NCBI RefSeq assembly: GCF_025245835.1
Contig: NZ_JAOBWS010000004.1
Coordinates: 219,887-283,886 of the forward strand
Direction: 5' to 3'
Length of the DNA stretch: 64,000 bases
Source: Rheinheimera sp. 4Y26
GTDB lineage: Bacteria; Pseudomonadota; Gammaproteobacteria; Enterobacterales; Alteromonadaceae
Part shown: piece by piece, positions 47,069 through 56,354 of the stretch
Layout: every line of letters starts with the position of its first letter
Numbering within the stretch: the first letter of the stretch is position 1
Translations under genes and position numbers: made by a program
Notes under the pieces: generated by a model
Databases searched by the model: none
What the model saw: only the letters and a program-made list of their open reading frames with translations
What the model was told of the DNA's origin: nothing

Positions 47069-49297
47069 TTATTTGCCCCTGTTTAACAAAGTGCGGTCAA
47101 AGAAGTTGGTAATGGTTTGATGTAAATGGGTTTGCACCTGCTGACCAAACATGGCGTGTTTACTGCCGGGATAGGTCATCATGTCAAAATTTTTGCCTTT
47201 ATTCTGTAAATCAGAAAACAGTTTAGTGCTGTTGCTAAACAACACGTTGTCATCGGCCATACCGTGGTAAATCAGCAAATCCCCTTTTAAAGCATCACTA
47301 TAAGGGAAAACCGAACTTGCCAGATAACCTTGGGCATTTTGCGCCGGATGACCTAAATAACGTTCGGTATAGTGAGTGTCGTATAAAGTCCAGTCGGTGA
47401 CTGGGGCGCCTGACACACCGGCTGCAAAATAATCACCGGCCTTAAACATCGCCATAATCGCCATATAACCACCGTAACTGTGGCCGTATACCCCTATTCT
47501 GCTGCTGTCGACATAAGGTAAGGTGCGTAAATATTCCACACCGGTAATTTGATCTTCGACTTCAACCACACCCAGCTGTTTATAAATTGGATCTTCAAAG
47601 TTTTTACCGCGGTTTTCCGACCCCCTGTTATCCAGCTGAAAGACGATATAACCACGCTGCGCCATATAGTGGAAATATAAATCTTTGCCGCTCCAGCTAT
47701 TGGTGACACGTTGTGCACCAGGCCCACCATAGACACTGACAATCACCGGATGTTTTTTGCCGTGATCGAGATTTTTAGGTTCAAACACACGGTAATGCAG
47801 GGTTTGGCCATCTTTGGCGGTTAAGGTACCAAAACGCGGCTGCACCAGTTCGGGCCAGTATGGCGTTAACGGATGGTCAGCGTTCAGTTCATTCGCTTCC
47901 AGCACCGTGAGGGTTTTGCCGGTATTATCGTTCAGTTGTACTTTAGGCAGGCTGTTTACCGCAGAATAACTGTCGAGGAACCCACTGCCATCTTTGGCCA
48001 CTACTACAGCGTGGCTGGCGCCCGGTGTTGTCAGCCGGGCAATGTGTTGATTGTTCAGGTTTAAGCGGTATAAGTGGTTCTCGAGCACTGTATCTTTGCG
48101 GCCGGTAAAATAAAGTACGCCATTTTTTTCATCAACAGACTCAATTTTATTCACCACCCACTGCCCGGACGTCAGCTGCAACGGTGCTTTACCATCAAAC
48201 TGATATAAATACAGGTGTTTAAAACCGTCACGCTCAGACGCCCAGATAAAACGTTTTTTATCTTTGAAAAAGTACAGGTCATCATGCAGGTTCAGCCAGG
48301 TATTGTTCTGTTCGGTCAGTAAAATCTGTTGTTGGGCACTGGTTAAATCCACCATTCTCAGCTCCAGCTTTTGCTGATCGCGGCTTTGCCACTGATAAGT
48401 CAGCTGATTAGGATTTTGTGTCCATTGCACTCTGGGTAAATAGAAGTCTTTTTCCTCCCCGAGATCCAGCCATTGCACCGCTGCTGATGACAGTGCCACA
48501 ACCCCAAGTTTAATACTGACGTTATTGGCACCAGCATAAGGGTAACGCTGGTTATAAAGTTTGATTTCATTGGCATAAATTTCATTACGCAGTACTTCAG
48601 GCACAGCAGCGTCATCAAACTGGGTAAAGGCTATTTTGCTGTCATCAGGAGCCCACCAGTAGCCTGTCATCCGCGCCATTTCTTCCTGCGCCACAAACTC
48701 GGCCATACCGTTTTTTATCGTGCCCTTGCCATCTGTGGTCAGTTGCTGCTCTTTACCACTGATCAAATCCAGCACATAAATATTTTGTTCACGCACAAAA
48801 GACACATAACGCCCTTTAGGACTGATTTGCGCGTCGGTTTCAAATTCTTTGGTGTCGGTGAGTTTACGCGCCTTATTTTTTGCCAGATCGTAATAATACA
48901 AATCGCCGTTTAACGGGAATAACAAAGCTTTGCCATCTTTTGACCAGCTGTAACTGACGATACCACTGGCAAATAACCGCAGACGCTCCCGTCTGGCTTT
49001 TTCTTCATCGGACAATTCTTCCGGACCACTGAATAGGGTATATGAGTCAACCAACAAACTGTGTTTACGGCTTTTCAGCTGGTATTGCCACAGGTCAAGC
49101 CGGTTGGCGTCTGTCGTTTTGCCTTTGAGATAAGTCACACGGCTTCCATCCGGCGAATAACTCAGTGACTTGGGGGCCTGGCCACTTAAGGCCGGATCAG
49201 CAAACAAAGCTTTGAGTTCGAGTTGTTTGGCATTCACGGCCACGGAAAATGTTGCGGCGGCAACCAGAGTCAGACCTGTGGTCAAAGAAGGGTTCAT
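47069..49297 (-). CDS. Exported S9 family prolyl peptidase (dipeptidyl peptidase IV-like)
   Basis: The 742-aa protein has a signal peptide (LTTGLTLVAAATFSVAVNAK, cleavage near residue 22), an eight-bladed beta-propeller N-terminal part (DPP-IV type; GYWWAPDDSKIAFTQFDD with the double-acid-like region FVAQEEMARMTGYWW) and an alpha/beta hydrolase domain. The catalytic Ser is in IGVYGHSYGGYMAIMA, Asp in GMADDNVLF, and His in GSKHAMFG. The EE pair in AQEEM matches the substrate N-terminus-binding glutamates of DPP-IV, so it probably removes Xaa-Pro dipeptides in the periplasm. ATG 49297 is preferred to an extension at 49360. It is divergent from a TonB-dependent receptor gene. Confidence 0.93.
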   Translation of the reverse strand: MNPSLTTGLTLVAAATFSVAVNAKQLELKALFADPALSGQAPKSLSYSPDGSRVTYLKGKTTDANRLDLWQYQLKSRKHSLLVDSYTLFSGPEELSDEEKARRERLRLFASGIVSYSWSKDGKALLFPLNGDLYYYDLAKNKARKLTDTKEFETDAQISPKGRYVSFVREQNIYVLDLISGKEQQLTTDGKGTIKNGMAEFVAQEEMARMTGYWWAPDDSKIAFTQFDDAAVPEVLRNEIYANEIKLYNQRYPYAGANNVSIKLGVVALSSAAVQWLDLGEEKDFYLPRVQWTQNPNQLTYQWQSRDQQKLELRMVDLTSAQQQILLTEQNNTWLNLHDDLYFFKDKKRFIWASERDGFKHLYLYQFDGKAPLQLTSGQWVVNKIESVDEKNGVLYFTGRKDTVLENHLYRLNLNNQHIARLTTPGASHAVVVAKDGSGFLDSYSAVNSLPKVQLNDNTGKTLTVLEANELNADHPLTPYWPELVQPRFGTLTAKDGQTLHYRVFEPKNLDHGKKHPVIVSVYGGPGAQRVTNSWSGKDLYFHYMAQRGYIVFQLDNRGSENRGKNFEDPIYKQLGVVEVEDQITGVEYLRTLPYVDSSRIGVYGHSYGGYMAIMAMFKAGDYFAAGVSGAPVTDWTLYDTHYTERYLGHPAQNAQGYLASSVFPYSDALKGDLLIYHGMADDNVLFSNSTKLFSDLQNKGKNFDMMTYPGSKHAMFGQQVQTHLHQTITNFFDRTLLNRGK

Positions 49298-49596
49298 AAA
49301 AAATCCTGAAAACAAAGAAGGACTTCCATCTAACGCCAGCCAATTAATTTTTTCAATCAAATCCGTCCAGTCCCGTATTAAAGCCGTTCAAAGGACCAAA
49401 ACACCGCTGCAAGCCTTCGCTGGCGCGAAAATACCCAAATCAACAACGAGCGGCTATAAATATTCTGCAACAGTTTTGAGATAAATCGGGCATTTTACAG
49501 GTTGGACAAACGGACAAAATTGCCATAAGTTAGTTCACGAGCTCATACAAATAAAACGAGCCGTATAAAAACGATCCAGGATTAAAAGGCATAATT
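49298..49596. promoter_or_regulatory. Divergent region between the peptidase and receptor genes
   Basis: No gene is seen in these 299 bp. A possible receptor promoter is TTGGAC (49502-49507), 17 bp, ATAAGT (49525-49530). GGACAAACGGACAAA at 49505-49519 is a short direct repeat overlapping this promoter. Confidence 0.35.
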
Positions 49597-52215
49597 ATGA
49601 AAAATAAGACAAAACTTGCGCCGCTTGCGGCGGGAATTAAGTTTGCGCTGACCGGTAGTGCCCTGTTGATGTTAAGTGGTACCAGCTTTGCCGCTGTAGC
49701 TCAGGATGCAGCCCAAGCGCAAAAAACGGAAGATGTTGAGAAAATCGTCGTTGTAGGTTCTCGCGGTGCGCCGCGCTCGGTGGGCGATTCGGCGGTACCT
49801 GTAGATGTCATCGGGGCCGATGAATTTGTTAAAGCCGGCCCAAGTGACATGATGACCCTGATGAGTTCCGCTGTTCCCTCCTTTAACGTTAACACCCAAC
49901 CAATCAATGATGCTTCTACCTTAGTTCGCCCCGCTAACCTTCGTGGTTTACCACCAGACAGCACCTTGGTTTTAGTCAACGGTAAACGTCGTCACCGCTC
50001 AGCAGTAATTACATTCTTAGGCAGTGGCTTATCAGACGGTTCACAAGGTCCTGATATTTCTGTTATTCCATCTATTGCATTAAAGCAGGTTGAGATTCTG
50101 CGTGATGGTGCAGCGGCCCAATATGGCTCTGACGCTATTGCCGGTGTAATTAACTTCCGCTTAAAAGACGCCAGTGAAGGTGGTGCGGTAGAACTGAAAA
50201 CCGGTCAACATTATGACGGCGACGGCGATTTACGTCAGGTTGCAGCCAATATCGGTTTACCTTTCACTGACAATGGTTTTGCTAACTTCAGTACTGAATT
50301 TAAGCAATCAGACCCAACCAGCCGCTCAGTACAACGCGGAGATGCGGCAGGTTTAGCTGCCAACGGCAACACACAAATTGCCGATCCGGCCCAGGTCTGG
50401 GGTTCACCTGAGTTTAAACGTGACTTCAAAGTTTTTGGTAACATCGGCTTAGAAGTTGCGAAGAACAAAGAGTTTTACGCTTTTGGTAACTTTGCTCAGC
50501 GTAATGTGGAAGGTGGTTTTTACTTCCGTAACCCACAAACCCGTGGTGGTGTGTATTCAAATGATGGTGGTGATTCCTTATTGGTTGGCAATCTCGATGC
50601 CAGTAAGGGGGCATGTAGCAATATTGATATTCAGGGCCTGAACTACAACCAGGTAACAGCTAAAGTAAATGCCCTGCCGTCTCACTGCTTTACCTTCTTC
50701 TCTATGCTGCCTGGCGGTTTTACGCCGAAGTTCGGTGGTATCGTCACTGATGGCGCCCTGGCCGGTGGTTTGAAAGGCGAAATGGACAATGGCTGGTTTT
50801 TTGATTTAAGCACCAGCTATGGCCGCAGCGAAGTGGAGTTTTATATTAAAAACACCATCAACGCGTCTATGGGGCCACGCACCCCACGTGACTTTAACGC
50901 TGGTAAATACGTACAGCAGGAACAAGCCATCAACTACGATATGAATAAACTGATTGAAGTTGATGCACTGCCATACCCGCTGGCTGTGGCCGGTGGTCTG
51001 GAATACCGTATTGATACCTTCGAAATCTATGCCGGTGACAAAAACTCCTTTGAAGTTGGCCCGCTGGCTTCACAAGGTTTTGGTATAGGTTCAAACGGTT
51101 TCCCGGGCTTTAAGCCTGATGATGCTGGTTCCTTTAACCGTTATAACTATGCAGCCTACACTGAATTTGGTGCGGAATTTTCTGACCGTTTCCGTTCAGA
51201 CTTTGCCCTGCGTTACGAAAACTATGAAGATTTTGGCACCACCACCAATGCTAAATTAACAGGTCGTTTCCAGGCAACTGATGAAATGGCTTTACGTGGT
51301 GCGGTGAGCACAGGTTTCCGTGCACCAACCATTGGTCAATCCATGGTGCGTAACGTCACTACATCTTTTGCTGCAGGCCAGGGTTTAGTGGATAACGCCA
51401 CTCTGCCGCCGACTCACCCTATTTCTGTGCTCAAAGGCGGTAAAGCCTTAACACCGGAAGAGTCGACTAACTATTCATTTGGTACTGTGGTTGAAGTGGA
51501 TGATTTTTATGCCACCTTAGACTACTACCGTATTGAAGTAGAAGACCGTATCAGTCAGTCTTCATCTCAGACCTTAACACCTGCCGATATTCAGGCGCTG
51601 TTAAATCTGGGTGTGGCGGATGCAACCAGCTTCGCCGGTGTAAAATATTTCACCAACGACTTTGACACTACAACTCAGGGTGTTGATTTTGTTGCCAACT
51701 ACGCTGCGGATTTAATGGGTGGCCGCACCACTTTTGCCCTGGCACTGAACTACAACAAAACAGAAGTGGACCGCATCACCGAAAGACCGGGTGTAGATGG
51801 TGACGGCAACCCTGTGATGCTGCGTAATATCAACGAAGCCAAAGTCAAACAAATTGAAGATGGTTTACCAAAAGTTCGTGGCAGCTTTACCGTGAGCCAG
51901 AACTGGGGCGAAATTGGTGGTTTTATCCGGTTAAATCACTATGGCTCTTATTTTGAAGACCATGCTGACTCTGGCGCGTTAAGAGTTGAGGATGACGGTT
52001 TACCACTGTTCTTAGGTGCAGAACAAACTGTTGATGTTGAGTTGAATTATAGCTTTAGCGACAATTACAACATCGCTGTAGGTGCTAATAACCTGTTTGA
52101 TGAAGTACCGGACGAGAACCGCTGGGCTGACGTGCTGGGTGCGAAGTACCCAACCACCACAGTGATGGGTTTTAACGGCGGTTTCTACTACGCCCGTTTA
52201 ACTTACAACTTCTGA
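49597..52215 (+). CDS. TonB-dependent outer-membrane receptor
   Basis: The 872-aa protein has a signal peptide (FALTGSALLMLSGTSFAAVA, cleavage near residue 33), a TonB box-like EKIVVVGSR (about residues 47-55), a plug domain (VLVNGKRRHRS, VEILRDGAAAQYGSDAIAGVINF) and a 22-strand barrel ending in GFYYARLTYNF with terminal Phe. The plug motif and large size match the carbohydrate/peptide-type receptors common in Alteromonadales rather than small siderophore receptors. The ligand is unknown; the divergent dipeptidyl peptidase gene suggests a peptide. It is followed by a terminator. Confidence 0.95.
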   Translation: MKNKTKLAPLAAGIKFALTGSALLMLSGTSFAAVAQDAAQAQKTEDVEKIVVVGSRGAPRSVGDSAVPVDVIGADEFVKAGPSDMMTLMSSAVPSFNVNTQPINDASTLVRPANLRGLPPDSTLVLVNGKRRHRSAVITFLGSGLSDGSQGPDISVIPSIALKQVEILRDGAAAQYGSDAIAGVINFRLKDASEGGAVELKTGQHYDGDGDLRQVAANIGLPFTDNGFANFSTEFKQSDPTSRSVQRGDAAGLAANGNTQIADPAQVWGSPEFKRDFKVFGNIGLEVAKNKEFYAFGNFAQRNVEGGFYFRNPQTRGGVYSNDGGDSLLVGNLDASKGACSNIDIQGLNYNQVTAKVNALPSHCFTFFSMLPGGFTPKFGGIVTDGALAGGLKGEMDNGWFFDLSTSYGRSEVEFYIKNTINASMGPRTPRDFNAGKYVQQEQAINYDMNKLIEVDALPYPLAVAGGLEYRIDTFEIYAGDKNSFEVGPLASQGFGIGSNGFPGFKPDDAGSFNRYNYAAYTEFGAEFSDRFRSDFALRYENYEDFGTTTNAKLTGRFQATDEMALRGAVSTGFRAPTIGQSMVRNVTTSFAAGQGLVDNATLPPTHPISVLKGGKALTPEESTNYSFGTVVEVDDFYATLDYYRIEVEDRISQSSSQTLTPADIQALLNLGVADATSFAGVKYFTNDFDTTTQGVDFVANYAADLMGGRTTFALALNYNKTEVDRITERPGVDGDGNPVMLRNINEAKVKQIEDGLPKVRGSFTVSQNWGEIGGFIRLNHYGSYFEDHADSGALRVEDDGLPLFLGAEQTVDVELNYSFSDNYNIAVGANNLFDEVPDENRWADVLGAKYPTTTVMGFNGGFYYARLTYNF

Positions 52216-52256
52216 TCATGCAATAAACGGTTTATCTGAACCGGTATATTGTTCCA

Positions 52257-52289
52257 AAACACCCGAAGCAAAACTTCGGGTGTTTTTTA
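52257..52289 (+). terminator. Terminator of the receptor gene
   Basis: CACCCGAAG-(5 nt)-CTTCGGGTG (52260-52282) is followed by TTTTTT, 45 bp after the stop. Confidence 0.88.
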
Positions 52290-52477
52290 TGTGTGATAGT
52301 ACAGCTACTTCTTTGATTATCATTTTCTGTTGCCTGACCGGCAGAAGGTGCACAAGACCACAGGTTCCCGGCCACTGACCTGATCGCTGCTGGTTACGGA
52401 CACGGCGCTAAGCTTCGCTTGCTGCTTTAGTTAAAACATGGCATGGTTTTATTAGAGCATTTACTTGAGATTTAAGC

Positions 52478-53350
52478 GTGCAACTTATTCCCTGGCATTA
52501 TCAAAGCCGTTATGGTTTTACCCTGCGTGGCCATCACAGCATCCCAAGCGGCAAACCCGTATTACATTTGTTGCACGGCAATGGTTTTTGCAGTTTGATG
52601 TATCTGCCACTGCTACAACAGCTCGCGCCCTACTTTGATTTCTTTTTATCAGATGCCCAAGGCCACGGTGACAGCGACCATGGCGGCAAGTTTATTGGCT
52701 GGAATCAAAGTGCAGAACTTGCAACGGCGGCCTTAAAACTGCATTTACCCAAATTCGGTGATGTGGCTTTGTATGGTTGTGGTCACAGTTTTGGTGGTGT
52801 GTTAACAGCCTTGATGAATGCACAACCAGAACAGCTCTTTCACAAAGTTATCCTGCTGGATCCTGTGTTATTTCCACCACTGTTACTGCGCTCTATGCAG
52901 ACGTTGGATTTGCTGGGTTTATACCGGCATAACCCGATGGCAAAAAAAGCGTTAAAACGCCGGCAGTTCTGGCCAGACAGGCTGGCAACGGAGCAGTATC
53001 TGACCAACAGAGGTATGTTCAGAGGCTGGCAACAGGACGCATTGCAGGCTTATATCGACCATGCGCTGCATCATCAGGACGGCAGCCGGCTGAAATGTAA
53101 ACCGGAACGCGAAGCGGAAATTTTTGCATCTTACCCTAAAAATTTATGGCGGGAATTAAAACGGCCTTGCAGCGACACTCTGGTGATTTATGGTGACGAT
53201 ACTTATCCTTTTGTCAGTAAAGCAGTACACAAATGGCTGGGGTTGAACTCAGCTATCACTTCATTACAAACACAAGGTGGGCATTGTTTTATGCAGCAAT
53301 ATCCAAAACAGAGTGCAGAGCTGATGCTAAAACACTGGGAATTTATCTGA
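52478..53350 (+). CDS. Alpha/beta hydrolase
   Basis: The 290-aa protein starts with GTG (MQLIPWHYQSRYG). LHLLHGNGFCS is the oxyanion region, YGCGHSFGGVLTALM the nucleophile elbow (Ser about residue 108), GDDTYPF a plausible acid, and GGHCFMQQYPKQ the histidine. No signal peptide is seen, so it is cytoplasmic. Substrate is not determinable. It lies alone, 260 bp after the receptor gene and 120 bp before the lipoprotein gene. Confidence 0.8.
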   Translation: MQLIPWHYQSRYGFTLRGHHSIPSGKPVLHLLHGNGFCSLMYLPLLQQLAPYFDFFLSDAQGHGDSDHGGKFIGWNQSAELATAALKLHLPKFGDVALYGCGHSFGGVLTALMNAQPEQLFHKVILLDPVLFPPLLLRSMQTLDLLGLYRHNPMAKKALKRRQFWPDRLATEQYLTNRGMFRGWQQDALQAYIDHALHHQDGSRLKCKPEREAEIFASYPKNLWRELKRPCSDTLVIYGDDTYPFVSKAVHKWLGLNSAITSLQTQGGHCFMQQYPKQSAELMLKHWEFI

Positions 53351-53473
53351 CTGGCACCATACTGATCTACAACTGATAAAAAGCGGCTCGTCACTGTTAC
53401 AAAAAAACCGCTGCCGCTCTTTTTACAGTTTCAGTATAATGGCGCCAATTTTGGTTATCCGGTAATAATTCAA

Positions 53474-54574
53474 GTGAAAAAAAGCAGTGTAGTACTGAGC
53501 GTATTATTGATATCCGCCTGTTCTGTGGTTCCTGAGCAAGCCGCCAAACCCGCGCCTGTACAGGAAATTAAAGAAGTGGAAGTCGCTCCCGAGCTGGTGC
53601 CTGACGAGGTGGTGCATTCTGATAATGCACAGCCGATTGCCACCGACTTTGGTTTAATTTTTATTGACCGCGACATGAGTTTTACCGGCACTTTGCCCTG
53701 CAAAAAATGCCCTGGTGTGAACTACCATATCAATCTGTATCAAAATGGTAAGTTTGAAGCCCGCCGCGAATTTATCGACCGTAATGTTGTAGAGCTGATT
53801 GAAGGCAGCTGGCAACTGGACGAACGGACCTTACACTTCACCACCCAACGTCAGCAAATGCCGTCTTTCCAGTTTGCCAGCAATCAACATCTGGTGATGC
53901 TGGACGTTGCCGGCAAGCCTATTGTGTCCGCAGACAATATGACACTGACGCGTCAGGCCACAGTACAGAAAATTGACAGTCGGTTACCGTTATTAGGTAT
54001 GTATCAGCTCAAAGGCAACGAAGCGAGTTTTACCGACTGTCAGACCGGCGAAAGTCATCAAATTGCCATGACCCAACATCATTTGCCGATGATGCGCAGT
54101 TATCAGACTAACCCTGTCATAAATGGTAAATCTGTGGTCGCGACTATGACCGCCAGAAAGAGTCCGGACAATAATCAGGCGTTATTTGTTGATAAGTTCG
54201 ACCAGTTTTGGCCTGGAGCCACCTGCCCTAATCAGGCAGCACCTGGTTCTGCCCAGGGTGTGGTCTGGCGGTTAAATTCAGTATCTCAGATTGGTGTACC
54301 ACAAAAGCTGAATATCCGGATGATGTTTGCCGACAACAAGTTATATGGTTTTTCCGGCTGTAATAACTTTAATGCATCTTATGAGCAAAAAGACAATCAG
54401 TTAAAAGTGATGCCTGTGGTCAGCACACGCAAACATTGCGCTGACGCCAATTTTTACGAGCAACAATTTACCCGGCAGTTACAGCTGGCTGATCGGATTG
54501 AAGTGAATCAATCTAAACTGCAATTGTTTAAAGACAACGCCATTATTATGGAATTTACTGCTGCAGTGAATTAA
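53474..54574 (+). CDS. Lipoprotein with NlpE-like and META/HslJ-like domains
   Basis: The 366-aa protein begins at a GTG and has a type II signal (VVLSVLLISACS, lipid Cys at residue 16). Residues about 62-150 resemble the NlpE N-terminal domain: SFTGTLPCKKCPGVNYHINLYQNGKF with a CxxC pair and GSWQLDERTLHF. Residues about 270-366 are a META/HslJ domain: KLYGFSGCNNFNASYEQKDN and STRKHCADANFYEQQFTRQL. NlpE signals envelope stress to Cpx in E. coli and HslJ is a heat-inducible lipoprotein; a combined form suggests an envelope stress or surface role. A terminator follows. Confidence 0.8.
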   Translation: MKKSSVVLSVLLISACSVVPEQAAKPAPVQEIKEVEVAPELVPDEVVHSDNAQPIATDFGLIFIDRDMSFTGTLPCKKCPGVNYHINLYQNGKFEARREFIDRNVVELIEGSWQLDERTLHFTTQRQQMPSFQFASNQHLVMLDVAGKPIVSADNMTLTRQATVQKIDSRLPLLGMYQLKGNEASFTDCQTGESHQIAMTQHHLPMMRSYQTNPVINGKSVVATMTARKSPDNNQALFVDKFDQFWPGATCPNQAAPGSAQGVVWRLNSVSQIGVPQKLNIRMMFADNKLYGFSGCNNFNASYEQKDNQLKVMPVVSTRKHCADANFYEQQFTRQLQLADRIEVNQSKLQLFKDNAIIMEFTAAVN

Positions 54575-54620
54575 GCCTTTAGGGCGATTGCAAATCAAAC
54601 GCTATGAGATGGCTATTTAA

Positions 54621-54648
54621 CTACACCTCCTTTGGAGGTGTTTTTTTA
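54621..54648 (+). terminator. Terminator after the lipoprotein gene
   Basis: CACCTCC-TTT-GGAGGTG followed by TTTTTTT, 50 bp after the lipoprotein stop and 20 bp before the channel gene. Confidence 0.85.
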
Positions 54649-54667
54649 GCTGAAACGGATTCTTATC

Positions 54668-55042
54668 ATGAAAAAATTACTGATCTACACTGCAAACCGG
54701 CTATGGCTCATTCTGGCGTTGTATGCAACCAGTTTATTATTTGGTGCTTTGTGTTTTTCACTGCTGGAAGCAAAATCATTTGCGGACGGTTTATGGTGGG
54801 CAACTGTCACTTCATTGACTATAGGTTATGGCGATCTGACCCCTGTCACTACTGCTGGCCGTATTATTGGCATCTTATTTGGCCATTTCTGGATCTTTGT
54901 GGTGATCCCAATGATAGTGGCCAATATCATTATGCATCTGGTTGAAGATAAACATTTATTCAGCGATGAAGAGCAACGCGAGCTGATGGATAAACTGACA
55001 AGAATTGAGTCACACCTGATACAGCAAGATAAGAAAAATTGA
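54668..55042 (+). CDS. Small two-helix potassium channel
   Basis: The 124-aa protein has two membrane helices (LWLILALYATSLLFGALCFSLL and IIGILFGHFWIFVVIPMIVANII) around a pore loop with the selectivity filter TSLTIGYGDLTPVT. The TxGYGD filter is the K+ channel hallmark. There is no RCK domain; a short acidic C-terminal helix (DEEQRELMDKLTRIESHL) probably forms a tetramer coiled coil, as in KcsA-type channels. ATG 54668 is preceded by a weak site; a terminator just upstream implies its own promoter or read-through. Confidence 0.88.
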   Translation: MKKLLIYTANRLWLILALYATSLLFGALCFSLLEAKSFADGLWWATVTSLTIGYGDLTPVTTAGRIIGILFGHFWIFVVIPMIVANIIMHLVEDKHLFSDEEQRELMDKLTRIESHLIQQDKKN

Positions 55043-55069
55043 TCCTTAGTTTCAGACAGCACAAAAACA

Positions 55070-55095
55070 AAAAGGCAGCCGGAGCTGCCTTTTTT
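55070..55095. terminator. Bidirectional terminator between the K+ channel gene and rplT
   Basis: GGCAGC-CGGA-GCTGCC (55074-55089) between A- and T-runs, 12 bp from the rplT stop. Confidence 0.85.
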
Positions 55096-55107
55096 ACTAC
55101 TTAAAAA

Positions 55108-55467
55108 TTAAGCAGTTAAAGCTTGTTTCGCTTTGGCAACTAAAGCAGCAAATGCGCCTTTGTCGAATACAGCGATGTCAGCCAGAATTTTACGGTCGAT
55201 TTCAACAGATGCTCTTTTCAGACCATCGATGAAACGGCTGTAAGATAAACCGTTTTGACGTGAAGCAGCGTTGATACGCGCGATCCACAGTTGACGGAAT
55301 TGACGTTTACGTTGACGACGGTCACGGTAAGCGTATTGGCCGGCTTTGATAACTGCTTGGAAAGCTACACGATAAACACGGCTACGGGCACCGTAGTAAC
55401 CTTTAGCCTGGTTTAATACCTTCTTATGACGCGCACGTGCGGTCACACCACGTTTTACTCTTGGCAT
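55108..55467 (-). CDS. rplT: 50S ribosomal protein L20
   Basis: The 119-aa basic protein begins [18 protein letters not shown] and has the helical RNA-binding N-terminal tail and [20 protein letters not shown] typical of L20. L20 is an early assembly protein and in E. coli represses translation of rpmI and itself. It lies 16 bp after rpmI and ends at the bidirectional terminator. Confidence 0.98.
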   Translation of the reverse strand: MPRVKRGVTARARHKKVLNQAKGYYGARSRVYRVAFQAVIKAGQYAYRDRRQRKRQFRQLWIARINAASRQNGLSYSRFIDGLKRASVEIDRKILADIAVFDKGAFAALVAKAKQALTA

Positions 55468-55483
55468 TTCAGTCTCCTAAATA

Positions 55484-55681
55484 TTATGCGTATGGCAAGC
55501 AGCGAGCGATACCAGCAACGTCAACTTTTGCAACTAACGTTTTTGGACCTAACTGACGCTTACGCTTAGAAGACTTCTTCGTCAGAATGTGGCGAAGATG
55601 TGATTGCTTACGTTTAAAACCACCAGAAGCGGTTTTTTTAAAGCGCTTTGCAGCACCTTTATTGGTTTTCATCTTAGGCAT
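55484..55681 (-). CDS. rpmI: 50S ribosomal protein L35
   Basis: The 65-aa basic protein starts [20 protein letters not shown], contains [18 protein letters not shown], and matches the L35 family in length and sequence. It is the first target of L20 autoregulation in E. coli; a strong hairpin lies in the 103-bp leader here. Confidence 0.98.
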   Translation of the reverse strand: MPKMKTNKGAAKRFKKTASGGFKRKQSHLRHILTKKSSKRKRQLGPKTLVAKVDVAGIARCLPYA

Positions 55682-55724
55682 AGTTAAATAACTCGCATTG
55701 TTTAATTACAACGAATAATAAGGC

Positions 55725-55760
55725 GAAAAATCAAACACCACTGCGTTGCCGCAGTGGTGT
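55725..55760 (-). promoter_or_regulatory. Hairpin with GCAA tetraloop in the rpmI leader (attenuator or L20 control element)
   Basis: The minus strand folds into an 11-bp stem ACACCACTGCG/CGCAGTGGTGT (55760-55750 and 55745-55735) capped by GCAA, followed by TTGATTTTTC. It can act as a leaky terminator between infC and rpmI-rplT. L20-type autoregulation works at this position in E. coli through an RNA pseudoknot; I did not establish the pseudoknot here. Confidence 0.6.
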
Positions 55761-55784
55761 ACGACTTCTACTTGAATGCGCTTA

Positions 55785-56327
55785 TTACTTCTTATTTGGG
55801 GCCAGCATCATGATCATCTGACGACCCTCAACACGGCTTGGGAAAGATTCGCAGATAGCAATATCTGACATATCTTCTTTAATCCGGTTAAGCATCTCAA
55901 TACCGATGTCCAGATGCGCCATTTCACGACCACGATAGCGCAGCGTTACTTTAGCTTTGTCACCCTCTTCAATGAAGCGACGCAGGTTGCGTAGTTTTAC
56001 CTGGTAATCGCCTTCATCAGTTCCAGGCCGGAATTTAATTTCCTTGATCTGGATCTGTTTTTGCTTCTTCTTCTGCTCTTTAGCAGCTTTGCCCTTTTCA
56101 AAAAGGAACTTACCATAGTCCATCAACTTACAAACAGGAGGTTCAGCTGTTGGACTGATTTCTACCAGATCACAACCACCTTCTTCTGCCAATTTAATGG
56201 CTTCAGCAATACCTACTACCCCTAATTGCTCACCTTCCAGACCAATCAAACGCACTTCGCGGACGCTGATTTCTTCGTTAATACGATTCGGTCTGTTCGT
56301 CGGTAACGGTTTCTTTCCTACTTTAAT
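55785..56327 (-). CDS. infC: Translation initiation factor IF-3 (AUU start)
   Basis: The 180-aa IF-3 has [18 protein letters not shown] and [43 protein letters not shown] in the N-domain and [45 protein letters not shown] in the C-domain. No ATG, GTG or well-placed TTG exists near the expected start; ATT at 56327-56325 lies seven bases after GGAGGA and gives exactly 180 codons, the E. coli length. infC in enterobacteria starts with AUU, which lets IF-3 repress its own synthesis by rejecting non-canonical starts. The TTG at 56342 lies within or before the ribosome site and is unlikely. It follows thrS by 27 bp. Confidence 0.93.
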   Translation of the reverse strand: MKVGKKPLPTNRPNRINEEISVREVRLIGLEGEQLGVVGIAEAIKLAEEGGCDLVEISPTAEPPVCKLMDYGKFLFEKGKAAKEQKKKQKQIQIKEIKFRPGTDEGDYQVKLRNLRRFIEEGDKAKVTLRYRGREMAHLDIGIEMLNRIKEDMSDIAICESFPSRVEGRQMIMMLAPNKK

Positions 56328-56354
56328 GGTATGTTCCTCCAAGGATTAATATCA

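Noticed and set aside
54604..54945. 113-aa ORF overlapping the K+ channel gene
   Set aside because: It starts in the terminator of the lipoprotein gene and overlaps the well-supported TIGYGD channel in another frame.
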